Assembly (NCBI GenBank): GCA_028023455.1
Contig: JAQFVV010013087.1
Span: 188,001 to 252,000 of the forward strand
Origin: Epiperipatus broadwayi
Lineage: Eukaryota > Onychophora > Udeonychophora > Euonychophora > Peripatidae
Direction: 5' to 3'
DNA length: 64,000 nucleotides
The position numbers and the translations under genes are program-made. The notes below the pieces were generated by a model that ran no database searches, was not told where the DNA came from, and saw only the letters and a list, made by a program, of their open reading frames with translations. Of this stretch, positions 10,419 to 30,280 are shown piece by piece. How positions within the stretch are numbered: the stretch's first letter is position 1; the number at the start of each line of letters is the position of its first letter.

Positions 10419-13059
10419 TGTTGTTTTTGTAGTTTAGATTTATGATTGTAATGTTTATATATATTGTAACCCAATAAAATGATGCTTAAACACAATATGT
10501 CATGCTCCGAGGTTGAGGCACCATTTCTAACCTTTTTAAAAAAATCGATAATCATAATAATCGATAATCATCTAATGTTGGATTTCCAGTTCTAACCTAA
10601 TCAAAAAAAAATTAAACTATAATCTTCCCTAACTTTATAAAAATTAAATAATATCATTAATAAATAACATACATTAGGACTTTTATCAACAACAATAGAT
10701 CTGTAATAGTAAAATGTGGGCTATGGTCTGTGATTGGTTAGTTATAAAGAATCAGCTGCAGAGATATGCAGTTAAGATAAAGAAATCTAAATAGTAAAAT
10801 AAATTATTATAAGTAAAATAAATAACTTGGTAAGAGAGAGATAGCATCTATCATTCCCTAAATAATAATTTAAAATAAAACAAAACTCTCTTCTTATCAA
10901 AAACACATTCTCTAAGCTATATGCATTTGCACTTTTAATTAATAATGATGTCTTCTCACATCTTATCTACTGTTCTTTAAAAATTTACTTATTTATATCA
11001 TTTGCCAATATGACAAGAGATGAACTTTACTCTTGCAGAGTAAAATGTTAATGAAAAGTACCTTTTTTATAGTGCAATTGAAAATAAAACTTTTTTATGC
11101 CACAATACAACCATAATAACAATAATAATTGATACCACTTAAATAAAGAATAATAATAATGATGATGATTGTCTCAGGGTAATGTTGTTTATCTATGGAA
11201 ATCCACTACAATATTATGTTGTCACACATGGCTAACATTCTAATAGGCGATATGAGACATTTACTTCACTTAGAAGCTAATATGTCCTAATGTATACTAA
11301 CAACAATTATGATAACTTAAAAAAATTAATATGACTAATACCAAACAAATATTTGTATAAAATTTAGAATAATGAAGTGTGTTACCCAGGATATCAGCCA
11401 GAATAATAGAATGTCAAACGATCTTTTATATACCTCCATCACCCATGACAATGCAATAAATTAATTAACTGATTACTTCAATAATTTAACTAAGAAGATA
11501 CATGGAATAATGTGAAGTTAAAGTTAATACTTTGAAATAATATCCATTTCACAATTAAATATATGCTTAAACTGAAATTTACAATTGTACCTAAAACTAC
11601 TAAAAATGATGTGTTAACATCAGCGTAAATATGCTTCTCTAGCATACAATTGTTTAGCTGGCATATTTAGATTTCTAGATTTTGAAATGCTCTAGGCCTC
11701 AATAAAATTTTTGCAAACACATGTATTTTCACATATAGAAAATAAATTGAAATGATGATTGAATATAATACCATAATTTATTAATAACACAGATAAAATA
11801 AAAGTACACAAAATGTATTAATGCTACAAACCAATAAACCCCTTTGTTATCACAAATATGTAACTGCATATAGCTGTTCTTCACAAGAATATATCTAAAA
11901 TTATCAATTCGAATAATTTAGGATTACAATATTAAATAAAAATAATCATTAGAAATGTACAACTGATATATTACTAGACTGGTTTAAAATTTTGGGAAAC
12001 TACATTAAACAAATGCTTAATGTGAAGTGAATAAATTATAACAGCTTCATTTTAAGTCTTATAAAAGGGTTTGTGAAATAAATATTTTTGCTGTAAATTA
12101 TCATCTAATTATTATATTACGATATGAAGTACATAAACTGAACTAAATAATATTTATCTAAATATTATGAACTGGGTTTAAATACTACTCTCTTTTAAAA
12201 TAATAAACTATATTGTTACTGAATAGACTAAATTCTAACTTGTAATTACAGTAAATTATGGATGGCTACAGGTCATTCATCAGAAGTCACACACATAAAT
12301 TAATACATAACTTAATGTCCACACAAAAATAGTGATAGATAGTTTAACTATGTATGACTTATAATTCCAGTAAAGAAAATTCCTCAGATACTGATAAAAA
12401 TAAAATATTGTATTTAAATACTCTTTAATAACTAAGAGTTTTAAGATACCCCATTTTAAATTAATTCTATACAATTGGTTTGGTTGTGATCTACTATCAA
12501 GTCTCAGTAGCACAATACTGATATTGATCCAAAATCCCTAAAGCAGTGATAACAGTAAAGTGAACCTTGAGGAACAAACATCTCAAATATAACATCTATC
12601 CTTGCCATATTTTCTAAATAGGACATAATAATCTACATTTTCTATGGTGGAAAAATATTCTAAATTTACATGAGGGACAAAAATACTGAGTAAACTCTCC
12701 TGAATAAATACTTCATTAAAATAATTGATAGTTTCCAGGTCTATATCTAAGGTCAAAATATAGGTGTGTACATTATCTCACCACCTAAGTAAAGAGAACA
12801 CACACCAAATATAATTCACTCATAAGATTAAGCTATACTAGCTATAGAAAAACATCATATAAATTTCTAGATAGTCCTCTCCATGGAAAATAACCATCAC
12901 AAGATGGTGGTGGCTATGATTATTAAAGATCCAAAGACACCAAGATGTATGGGTACTGAACTGATTTAGACCTATATGACTATGTAAGCTAATGGGCTTG
13001 GATTGAAAACATTAAGGTGTTTTCAGTTTAAGACTCATAATTTTGTAGTTAAGTGGAGA
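10417..13059. other. Intergenic, nothing recognised
   Basis: No coding region is evident. Short ATAATA/ATGATG runs occur near 11120-11170. The 77-codon minus frame at 12280-12513 has no recognisable features. The stretch from 12860 onward is less AT-rich and may be the left part of the foldback-B relative that follows. Confidence 0.45.
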
Positions 13060-13315
13060 TAAAAGATGGCTGCTGGATGGTTGCATTAGATCCTATGATT
13101 TATGTGCAGTGCTCTCAAATTCAAGGCTCCTCACTGATGAAGGCCACAAACCAGAAAGTCATCTGGGGATATTGGATGAGTAGGGACTAGATGGGTATTG
13201 GTTGCATAAGCCTTCTGTCATCCATTGATTACTCTAGCTTTCTGTGTGTGGCAATACATATAGTGACTTTGGCCTGTTTTGGAACATAACCACACTGGCC
13301 ATATGAATATAGTAA
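13060..13315 (+). repeat. Diverged copy of foldback element B
   Basis: The core at about 13107-13235 aligns with the loop and right arm of the foldback at 40851-41197. Shared strings include GTGCAGTGCTCTCA, AAGGCTCCTCACTGATGAAG, TGGGGATATTGGATGAGTAG and CATCCATTGATT. The long inverted arms seen at 41 kb are not evident here, so this is a truncated or older copy, or a progenitor form without the arm duplication. Confidence 0.65.
13129..13168 (+). ncRNA. Hammerhead-like motif, degenerate (foldback B relative)
   Basis: CCTCA, then CTGATGA (13134-13140), an unpaired-A stem II region (GG/CC around CACAAA), GAAA (13154-13157), TC, then TGGGG. Stem I (CCTCA with TGGGG, one wobble) is intact. Stem III is not formed, because G sits where C is expected, and stem II is down to about two pairs. 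It is probably inactive. The homologous motif at 41033 is better preserved. Confidence 0.4.
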
Positions 13316-20307
<6,992 letters not shown>

Positions 20308-20342
<35 letters not shown>

Positions 20343-20413
20343 TCATTAAACACATATATTTAATCTATTTATTATTACAAAATATAACAATTATGATGAT
20401 GATGATGATGATT
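20308..20413. repeat. Short (AT)n run and (GAT)n run
   Basis: An AT dinucleotide run of about 30 bp lies at 20309-20340 and a GAT trinucleotide run at about 20394-20413. Confidence 0.85.
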
Positions 20414-22635
20414 CCAGAGACAGCCTTTTCAATTAACTCACAACAACAAATTTAGTTTTTTATAAACCTATAATTATTTACTTAAAACATCATTATATTT
20501 AAATTATGACCCAATGATTAACATCCATTAGTGATGACGAATGATCATAATTAAATGATAAAATTAGAAATAACAATACTAATAATTGTAACACTAAAAC
20601 CAAATATAATATTATTGTATTTAATAAGATTCTTTCCTTTTATAAAACAACTTTCTAATTATCCAATTGACTTTAGTTATTATATTGATCAAAATAATAC
20701 ATTATCAAAACAAAAAAAATATTGCATGTTTAGCCAAATAAGATAATGAAATATTTATGTATGTTCTTATCCATTTAAGATATGCTGATTTAAAATGAAA
20801 TATTCCTATAACAAAAAAAAAAAAAAAAACATTCCATTTAAAACGTATTCTACATTTTCTACCAGCCTTACCATGTGTTATAATTGCAAGATAAAACCAT
20901 TTACACAGTGTGTGTCCACATTTATACATGTGAAACATATTAAGTATTAAGATTTTACACTAACCTATTTTGATTTATCTCAATTGACATATGTCTGTAT
21001 AAGCAGTCATCCACACACACTCATGATATGTTAGCATATATATCATGTTAAAATGTTTTCCCTTCATTATCATGCATAAAATAAATTATTTAAATCTTGA
21101 ACAAAGCAACATTCATATCAAATTTAAATATGCACAATAAATAAAAAATATTATAAAATATTTATTGACAGATTGCTCAAGGACTGTTGGATGCCCCAAT
21201 AAATGACAATAATAAATAAAAAAACATGTTAAATTACAATAAAAAATAATATTCAAAGATAAAAAAATTAAGTCTAACAATTTCAAAATGTATTTGCGAT
21301 GTTGTTATGCATAATGATAATTAATAATAATAATAAAAAAACTCTTAATGTTTTTGTATTTAAAAAAAGATGTTTGACTCATAGAAGGAGATTCAAATAA
21401 TTACTTGAAATAAGTAAAAAAGCAAGATTAATAACTTTTTAATGTTACCAATCAATTTTTCAGTTTTTGAGAATGTCCAAGCTGAGACAAAGACTGTGTG
21501 TCTATAGTTTCAGACCAATGCCCAACACTTTACTTTTTTTCTCTTTACTACTCCAATTTATTTTCGCACTCCTGGTGAAAATAAAAGGAAACTTAAAAAA
21601 ACTGATTAGAAGATTAGTTGAGGCTTGATGTGTGGACTATATACATCTTCTTCCTTTTTTATTTTTTACTCTTCTCTCTCTCTCTCATTTAAAGATTATG
21701 ACCATTTAATAGTTTATCGGAAGAAGAAGTTTTTAAGACAGACTGTGGTATGGGCTGGGTTAACAAGAAATGTGGCCATTCTCTGGGTCTTAATAATATA
21801 TGTAAGTGAAAAGACAAAATACTTAACTCATGATGGTCTCAATCTTGGGAAAAATACAATTTAGCACCTCATTCTCATTTTCCTACTGCTAAATATACAT
21901 ATATAACTACTGAGTCCATTTTTTTCTAAAGCAGCAATTTACATATTCTCCTTACAACACAATTTTAGTTTTTAGTTTCTTTTTAGAGACAGAATCTTTC
22001 TCAACCTTGATGGAGATTTATTGCCTTCATCCACTAAGCTTCTTTTCTAAAACACTTTTCATAATGCAGTTAAATATTGTTTTATCTTGAATAACTTAAA
22101 TGCAATAGTATTCATATATCAGCATATCTTCATTCATAGTATATAAAGGAATACCTCAGCATTTTCATTCTTGAAAATTAAATTCATTTTTCCCCATTAC
22201 TTCATACTGATTGGCAGAAAGGGAAAAATAATAGTGAGAGAACTTGGCCAAGAAACACTACTACTACTGAACTTTCTTCTCACATAGCTGCCTTTTTATT
22301 TAATATTTCTTAATTTATCTAACCGTGGATAAGTCAATGTACCTTCTTTAGCCAGACCAAAGATTGTTTCAAACAATCCACTGTCATCTCAGAAAAACTT
22401 GAAACTGATAACACTTAATGGTCAAATAAAAAAAAATTCTCCCTCCAGTGTCAAAAGATTGCTCTTTCTTTTGACAATCTTTTCTGACAATCCATAATTT
22501 ATACAATAAATAAAAAAAAAATCAAAATTAAAATTTATGTGTAATTAAAAGCAAGTACATATGTCTTTGATTTACACACACCTATACCTCAGACTGCAAT
22601 TTGCTGACCTTTATATTGTTGAGAACTCATCAATC
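20414..22635. other. Intergenic, nothing recognised
   Basis: AT-rich with A homopolymers. A short CT run lies near 21672. The frames at 20555-20746, 20705-20938 and 21625-21864 have no recognisable features. Confidence 0.45.
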
Positions 22636-22975
22636 GAGTTTAGCTTTTTTGTTTTTTTAAAAAAAAAAAAAAAAACTATATAATGAAGTTACTATATTAT
22701 TTAACATAAGAGTATAAAACAACTTACTATCTATAAATTTTTCTCTTCTTTTTTTATTAAAAAAAAAAAAAAAAATTTTTAAATTTTTATTATTAACACA
22801 CAAAAAATAAATTTTTTTTTTTTTTTTTTATAATTATATATATTTTTTGGGTGGAGGAGGAGGGGGTTGTTGGGGGGGATTTAAAAAATATTTAAGAGAA
22901 AAAAGAAAAAAAAAAAAAAAAATTAATTTTTGTGGAAAAAAAAAGAAAAAAAAAAAAAAAAAAAAAAAAATAAAA
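22636..22975. other. Homopolymer-rich block, suspected consensus or assembly artefact
   Basis: Runs of A, T and G of 9-25 bases alternate here, including an A-only run at about 22949-22970 and a G-rich segment at about 22850-22880 that is foreign to the AT-rich surroundings. It lies just downstream of one copy of an exact 30-bp repeat. The texture resembles poorly polished long-read consensus or a badly filled gap. Genuine low-complexity DNA cannot be excluded. Confidence 0.55.
22697..22726 (+). repeat. Exact 30-bp direct repeat, copy 1
   Basis: TTATTTAACATAAGAG followed by TATAAAACAACTTA is identical at 24558-24587. At 30 bp it is long for a target-site duplication. It may mark an assembly junction or a recombination. 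Confidence 0.9.
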
Positions 22976-23267
22976 TAAAATTTAGAATTTATTAAATTTT
23001 ATTTTTTTATTTATAATTTAAAATAAGGAAAATTATTGATTACTGACAATTGGGAGGGAAATTTATATGTAACAATAGTATTCACATAAGATACTTGCAT
23101 GTCACCAATAACTTAAAAGACCTCCGAATAAATACATTTTAGATACTCACCGTAGGTATCATTATTTATCGAATGTCTATATATTTTGATCAAATATGAA
23201 AACGAAATATAGTTAACCGATAAACAATCCATGCAGCGTCTATAAACAACTTAAATTTAATGCATTT

Positions 23268-23775
23268 TTATTTAGGGTCGAGCATGAATAGACCAGATAA
23301 ATTTGCTTTTGAAAATAAACATTCTATCCCTATTTAACCTTGGACTAAAATTCGTAGTCAAACTGGCATCAATTCATCTGATATATCGATGTATTCAATG
23401 TAATAACATACGGCAGCACAAAAGGTTAAGGGAAGAAATTGCCTCTTATGAGATAGGAATATTACATCTATCTGCAAAGAAGAGCAATAAAACAAAAACT
23501 CCATAGAAAGGAACTGCGGTATCCGACTTATAATTCCTTCCATAGGCAAACAGAAGTGTGCGGCGAGATCGGAAGCGATTCTGCCAGTAGCGAATCAATA
23601 TTACATCTACTAATCACACCAATATATCCAATCCATTGACCCAATTTAACCACGAAACAAATAACCTAAGATTACCCTCCCCTAATATAACTTTACAAAT
23701 CTATACAGCCATTCACGCCCGACTTAAGTTTAACATTGATATATTTTAATTTATCGGAAAACAGAAATCATAAAT
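23268..23775 (-). repeat. Dispersed repeat R2, copy 2
   Basis: Read on the minus strand this aligns with 3025-3555 over nearly its whole length, including TTTGCCTATGGA, ACATTGAATACATCGA, TCAGATGAATTGATGCCAG and GGTTAAATAGGG. The minus frame at 23549-23358 ends in YYIEYIDISDELMPV-like sequence comparable to the end of the frame in copy 1. The local sequence is richer in CpG than the rest of the window. The string AGATCGGAAG in it aligns with the other R2 copy, so it belongs to the element. No superfamily is assigned. Confidence 0.65.
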
Positions 23776-24308
23776 AAACTTAAAGAACAAAATTAAATAA
23801 ATGGAAATGATTTTACACAAATAAATAAAAAAATACATCAAATAACATTTTAACTACTTTAGTCAGATAGGAAACTATTTGTAACAATTAAATTACTAGG
23901 AAAGTTTAAAATTTAAAGTTCTTAGTGTTTTCAAATTAATATTGTTCGTTATATTTTTTTAAAGTTCTTACGGTTTTAGAAATGTTCATCTTTAAACGTG
24001 CTTGCCGTTTGAAATCCAGCGTTAAATTTCCCGATGGTCCTGTGGTCCTCTGAATATAAGAAAAGCGATGTTTCATTTTCCCATTTTTATAACAACTGAA
24101 GGGATTGAACGTGAGTCTTTTTCAATCCCTTCTCCTTCACTTCCGCACTAACACATATCTGTCACATCGTAAATAATAAATAACTCACTAATTAATAATT
24201 TCCAAATTTTCCTTTTATACGTATTCGAAGGATTGACTTAACATTACGTCATCGATGAGATGATCCTTTTCGTTGAGGTCCGATTCCATAGGGATTTCTT
24301 CTTATTTG

Positions 24309-24550
24309 CTAACAGTTTCTATTGTTTTCTTATCTGACCGGTGTTTTTACATTTAAATGCCGAAGACTGGTTTACATTTAACTAATTAACAATCATTTCC
24401 ATTTCTGATTAATTAACCTGTTTTCCAAATCAAAAATATATTTGAAGATAAATTTAAAGATATAATTTCATCTCCAAATCTTTTTAAAATTTAGTTTTAA
24501 AATGTTTTTTCTTTAATAAAGTTTTATTTTAATAATTTTTCATTTATCTG
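24309..24550 (+). repeat. Direct repeat R4, copy A (left of Penelope-like element)
   Basis: TTTCTATTGTTTTC, TATCTGACCG, CATTTAAATGCC, AACAATCATTTCC and TGATTAATTAA recur in order at 26570-26805. The two copies bracket the minus-strand PLE remnant. They could be PLE terminal repeats, or a flanking repeat into which the PLE inserted with duplication. I cannot decide from sequence alone. Confidence 0.65.
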
Positions 24551-24557
24551 TGTGATT

Positions 24558-24587
24558 TTATTTAACATAAGAGTATAAAACAACTTA
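24558..24587 (+). repeat. Exact 30-bp direct repeat, copy 2
   Basis: Identical to 22697-22726. It begins right at the end of R4 copy A. Confidence 0.9.
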
Positions 24588-24754
24588 TTTCAAAGGAAAG
24601 TGTGAGAAATATTTTTTTTCCTATTCAACTGATTTTATTAGTGAAAGAGGAGAACGATATATATATATTAATTTTAATATTTTCACAGATAAATGATGAT
24701 AATTTCATATTATTATTGGGATATTCCATATGGTAAAATAGCTAAATAGCTGAC

Positions 24755-24800
24755 ATTTTGGTACAATATGAATTTCCTTCTTCAAAGCATTCTCTTTTTC
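24755..24800 (-). ncRNA. Hammerhead-like remnant in PLE 3' region
   Basis: On the minus strand, TTTGAAGA (for CUGANGA), AAGG...ACC as a possible stem II, AAAA (for GAAA), then TGTC and AGC, with GCT upstream able to pair. Two core substitutions make activity unlikely. It lies downstream of the PLE endonuclease region, where hammerheads are known to occur in PLEs. Confidence 0.25.
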
Positions 24801-24929
24801 AAATCATATGAATGCTTGTGAGATTTAAAATTGTTTTTATCTTTTTGTTTCTCTTCATACTTAAATTCTATTGGTTGAGAAGTTTTAAATTTTATTTTGT
24901 CCTCCAATAAGTTCTTCCAAATGTTGTTA

Positions 24930-26330
24930 ATTTTCTTTAATTCACACCTTTCATTTATGCTCTTGGGACTTTAAAAAACTGCCTATAACTTCTCTTAGCA
25001 GTCTCTGGTCATATTGTTCATTTTTTTGCTAGAAAATTTATTTTATCACAATTGATATCATGATTAGTTATTTTTATGTGAGAATAAAAAAGCTGATGAA
25101 TTGGATTTTTCTCTGACTGCCAACATGTCTTCTTTATTTCTAATATTCATTCTACAATTAGTCTGTCCAATATATGTATGTGAACAGACCCTACATGGAT
25201 TTCCATATACCCTATGCAACTCCATATAAATTTTGTCTTTCGGAAGTGGAATTATTTCAGTATTATTTTTTTTTAAAATTAATGTAAACTGTGTGAATAT
25301 TAGTATTCTTTATAATGTTAACTATTTTATCAGTTACTCCTTTTATGTATGGCAAAATCTAAAATTGCCTTAATTTCTGATGTATCAAAATCTTTTTTCT
25401 CTATATATGTATAAGCCCTATTAATAATGCTGTAATTAAACCCATTACCAAGAAGCATTTTTTAATAGCCGGAATATCCTGGAGAAAATGGCTATCATCA
25501 GAAAGTCTCTTAAGTTCTATCCAACAATGTATTTACCACTGAAAATAGCTGTGCAGGATGAGAAGAATGATGGAGATATCTCCCAGAGTATGTTTTTTTT
25601 TATATATATACCATGAGATAAAGAACCACCTTCCCTACTTTCAATTAAAGCATCTAAAAAGGTATTTGTATATTACTTTACATTTCCATAGTAAATCTGA
25701 TATTGTTGTGTAAAGAGTTTAAAAAAGTGAAAAAGTCATCAAGAGCATGCTTACCATGAGGCCAAATAACAAAGGTATCATCAACATACCTCAGCCATAT
25801 AGATGGTTTTTTAACTGCTGATATTAAAATTTTATTTTCCAAATCCTCTATAAAAATAGAAGCTAATTCTGGAGAAATTGGTGAATCCATAGCTAGACCT
25901 GATGTTTGTTTATACATCTGCCCATCAAAAACCAAAAATGTATCCCATAAGTAGTGTTCAATCAAAACCACATCAAAATTAGGCAACTGAATATTTTTTA
26001 AAACTTGAATCGCTTCATTTACAGGTACACTAGTGAAATGTGAAACAATATCAAAACTTATCAAAATATCATTCTTAGTCAATTTAATATCCCAGATAAA
26101 TTTTAGAAAATGAGTGGCATTTTTAACAAATAATGACCTTTCTGTTAAATGTGGCTGTAAAAAAGAAGTCAAAAAACGAGCTAGTGTCTGTGTCGCTGAA
26201 CTGACTGCACTTATAATCGTTTTCAATGGAATATCTGGTTTATGAATTTTTGATAAACCATATAATTTTGGATAAAAAGAAGACTTCTCTGAGAGCAAGC
26301 TGGATTTCTCCTAATAAACTTGACCTATTC
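24930..26330 (-). pseudogene. Penelope-like retroelement: reverse transcriptase plus GIY-YIG endonuclease, frameshifted
   Basis: An uninterrupted minus frame of 206 codons (26298-25678) carries the PLE reverse transcriptase core: YGLSKIHKP near residue 13, FDIVSHFTSVPV near residue 84 (motif A with Asp), GLAMDSPISP near residue 135 (usual form AMGSP, so Gly to Asp), and LRYVDDTFVIW near residue 169 (catalytic YVDD). Beyond 25678 the reading continues through several frameshifts: IPFLDALI, then a linker, then at about 25250-25150 a VYGNPC...YIGQT segment that matches a GIY-YIG nuclease core, followed by a late segment ending near 24930. PLEs join RT and GIY-YIG in this order and prime at telomere-like or nicked ends. 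Here the RT core is open, but the N-terminus is short and the endonuclease is frameshifted, so it is dead. Sequence at 26330-26560 may hold another linker fragment. R4 repeats flank it. Confidence 0.85.
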
Positions 26331-26569
26331 ATCTGATATATATGGCATTGAAATCCATTTCATTTTGATATTATTTTTTATTTTTAATTTTATTATATTG
26401 TTGATTCCTTTTAAATTTTTTAATAATATTAGTAATAGCATTTTTATAATAACCAAATTTTCAACAAATCGTTAACAAATCAATATACATTTTTATTTTA
26501 TCACTAGAATAATTGCACAATTTTTCATTTTGAAATAAGAATGATTTTAATCCACACAACATTGGTCAT

Positions 26570-26805
26570 GAGTTTCTATTGTTTTCCTATCTGACCGTTG
26601 CTTATACATTTAAATGCCCAAGGCTAGTTTAAATTTAACTAATTAAAACAATCATTTCCATTTTCTGATTAATTAATGTGTTTTCCAAACTTAAAGATAT
26701 ATTTTTATCTCTAAATCTTTTTAAGTTTTTGCTTTTAAAATACTTTTTCTATTTTTAATGAAGTTTTATTTTAATATTTTTTTTTCATCTGTGCGATTAT
26801 ATATA
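26570..26805 (+). repeat. Direct repeat R4, copy B (right of Penelope-like element)
   Basis: Aligns collinearly with 24309-24550 (see copy A). It ends at an ATCTGTGCGAT string comparable with ATCTGTGTGAT in copy A, then passes into a short AT run. Confidence 0.65.
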
Positions 26806-28813
26806 TATGAGTTTAGATGATATTTAATTTCAATTTTTAATTCTTAAACAAAAGAAGTTTTTATTTGCGAACTTTTTTTTTTTCGTGTTTAATAAAAAAA
26901 ATAATGTAACGACACGTATGTATTATTGTTTTAGTAGGAGTTATGTCTGTAACCAGGTTTTTATAGAAGCAATTTTAATAAACCGGATATAAGAATTTTA
27001 TGGGGATTATATCAAATGGTTCATCTGTATTCATGGCTAGATAGCATATGTTCTCTCTATAACTTACTAACACTATGTGCTATAGGAATAAAATATAATG
27101 ACTCAATACCCATGTGAACCCAAACCGTTATATATGACAAGAATAACCTCAGTTTTAAACACCATAAGCACATCCAAGTAACAAACTGCAGATGTAACAA
27201 TGTAAAACATTTTACCATAACAGCACTGAAATATTCCTCACAACTAAAAAATTCCACCACAAAATGTAATTATGCTATTAGACTACATTAGCATAACTTT
27301 TTTGATAATAGAGTGCACATAGAACAAAGAAAAAAAAATAGCACATATAAATAAATGTTTCATAAAATAATTCATTATCTAAAAATATAAATATCGTCAT
27401 TTTATTAAAATAATTAATCTCCAAATAGACATCTTTCATTCGAAAGCATATATTCATTATAACCTTAAAAATAGTAGTTTGCAAAGATATGAGCAATAAT
27501 TTCTCAGAACAAAACATTAAATTATTTTACCTTTTTAAATTTGAAATAGAATAATATTAAACAAAAGTAAGTTAGCATATATTAAAACAATAAAGAAATA
27601 CCAGTAAGTGTTATAATGTTCATAACATTTTTCAGTGATGTTTCTTTTGGATATAAAAATAACCATCATTTACCACACTTTTCGTATATTTTAAAATATA
27701 GGTAACTCTATTATATACTAAATTAATATACCTATAAATATATATAATACTTATTTAAATTGAAATAATAGTTATAAAACATTAGTGTATTTTTTTTTAA
27801 TCTAACAATACCAAAAAATAAGCTGAAATAAAAGTTAATTTTCTTTTATCAAGCACATCTTGAAATGTAGGCTGAGACAAAAGTCTGAAGGGTTTTTCAT
27901 TTATTGAAAATTATTTTTCCCCTTCACCCGCCCGTAACGAAGAAAGTAAGCTTGAAAATTAGAAATGATAAAAATCATTTTCTCTTAGATAAAGTTAATT
28001 TATTGTCCACACATTTTCTTTTAATATTACAGTTCTTTTGATATTTAACTTTAACAAGTTAAAAATGAAGTAAAATAAATATTCCCATTTATGTGTGGTT
28101 CCAATTGAAGTAAACAGGTATGACTTACTTTAGCTTCACTGCCGTCAGCTAGATTAAATCGCAATATATTTCATTTCTCAAAATATAATTTGAACGTAAA
28201 TTTATGTATTTCTTCCTTTTAAAAAACAGAATGATAACTTTGATAAGTTAATTTAAATTCAACATATATTTTAACAAGTTCATTATTAAGTGAGTAATTG
28301 AAGTTTTAAATGTCTTCTTTTATTTTATTATATTAAAACATTTTAAGATTATTAGAAATAAATAGAATAACAGTTCCACAATTGAAACTCTAAAGCCAAA
28401 CTTTAAATTGTTCAATTCAAGAGTTTATCATTATATTATTTTAGAATCATAAAAGTTTCTATACAAATAAAAACACATTTCTATAACAGAATAATAAATT
28501 CTTACATAATACTTCCTTGTGTTGTTGTCTATACAAAATAATATATTTTATAGCTAACAGTGAAAATTCCAGTAATATTGGAACCTTTTTTCAGCCATTC
28601 ATATAATTTCTTTTCTCAAAATGGTTCCATAATGCAGATATCTATATTGACTCTAAAGAGGGAACTAGTTGTTTAGTTTTTTTATTTTTTATTTTAGTTT
28701 AATCATAATAAAAAAAAAGATAAAACATTAAACACATTATTTAAAAAACATAATATTAACTAGTCAAAATAAGAGTCATAGATCACGTGACCCTATTATT
28801 TTAAGCTTCTAAG
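26806..28813. other. Intergenic, nothing recognised
   Basis: AT-rich DNA. Minus frames at 27057-27260 and 27278-27517 are unassigned and carry no motif that I recognise. Confidence 0.5.
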
Positions 28814-28916
28814 TTATAAACAATGAGGATTGCCAATTCCGCAACAAGCTTTGTAATAAATGCTTAGCCAGTGCCAACACTTAAAATATCTCTGTCAGTA
28901 AACCTCCCCTCCCAAA

Positions 28917-28957
28917 CTCCTGACCATGGTTTCACACTTTGGCACTCATCAGAGAGA
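28917..28957 (-). ncRNA. Hammerhead ribozyme-like motif, left arm of foldback A
   Basis: On the minus strand: TCT, CTGATGA (28952-28946), GTGC-CAAA-GTGT as stem II with mostly wobble pairs, GAAAC (28934-28930), CATG, GTC, AGG. Stem III is one or two pairs (C-G, perhaps CC/GG). Stem I is about three pairs (TCT/AGG). The GTGT strand looks like a C-to-T decayed form of GCAC. The conserved core is complete, but the stems are weak. Confidence 0.5.
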
Positions 28958-28995
28958 TGCCAGGGTATGTCTAGTGTCTGAACCTACCTTGGTGC

Positions 28996-29034
28996 CTCTC
29001 TGAGGAGTGCCAAAGCATGAAACCACTGTCAGGG
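28996..29034 (+). ncRNA. Hammerhead ribozyme-like motif, right arm of foldback A
   Basis: On the plus strand: CTCT, CTGAGGA (29000-29006, a valid CUGANGA), stem II GTGC/GCAT closing the loop CAAA (four pairs, one wobble), GAAAC (29019-29023), loop CACT, GTC (29028-29030), then AGGG. Stem I is CTCT with AGGG, four pairs including one wobble. Stem III is a single C-G pair next to A15.1-U16.1, as in the minimal hammerheads of PLEs. All core positions are present. Cleavage would follow the C at 29030. Confidence 0.6.
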
Positions 29035-29133
29035 CTTTAAGTGGATTCCTGACAGAGATATTTTAAGTGCAGGCTCTGGCTAAGCATTTGTCACAAAGCT
29101 TGATGAGGAATTGGCAATCCTCATTGCTTATAA

Positions 29134-30280
<1,147 letters not shown>

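Larger units (their letters stand above)
28820..29127. mobile_element. Foldback element A, 308 bp, flanked by TTATAA
   Basis: The two ends are inverted copies: the left begins ACAATGAGGATTGCC and the right, reverse-complemented, begins GCAATGAGGATTGCC. Pairing continues inward through AAGCTTTGT, AAATGCTTAGCCAG, CACTTAAAATATC, TCTGTCAG, GGTTTCA and TTTGGCACTC, so most of the element forms one long imperfect hairpin. TTATAA stands directly on both sides (28814-28819 and 29128-29133), a likely 6-bp target duplication. There is no coding capacity. Each arm carries a hammerhead-like motif, on opposite strands. It is much less AT-rich than its surroundings. The class is unclear: a MITE by structure, or a PLE/retrozyme-type element by its ribozymes. 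Confidence 0.8.

Noticed and set aside
23560-23580. AGATCGGAAG resembles the start of a sequencing adapter
   Set aside because: Only ten bases match, the following bases differ, and the segment aligns with the other R2 copy near 3190-3230, so it belongs to the repeat.
25490-25510. TCATCAG near 25497 (CTGATGA on the minus strand)
   Set aside because: It lies in PLE coding sequence (an SDDS-type stretch) and lacks the rest of the hammerhead core.
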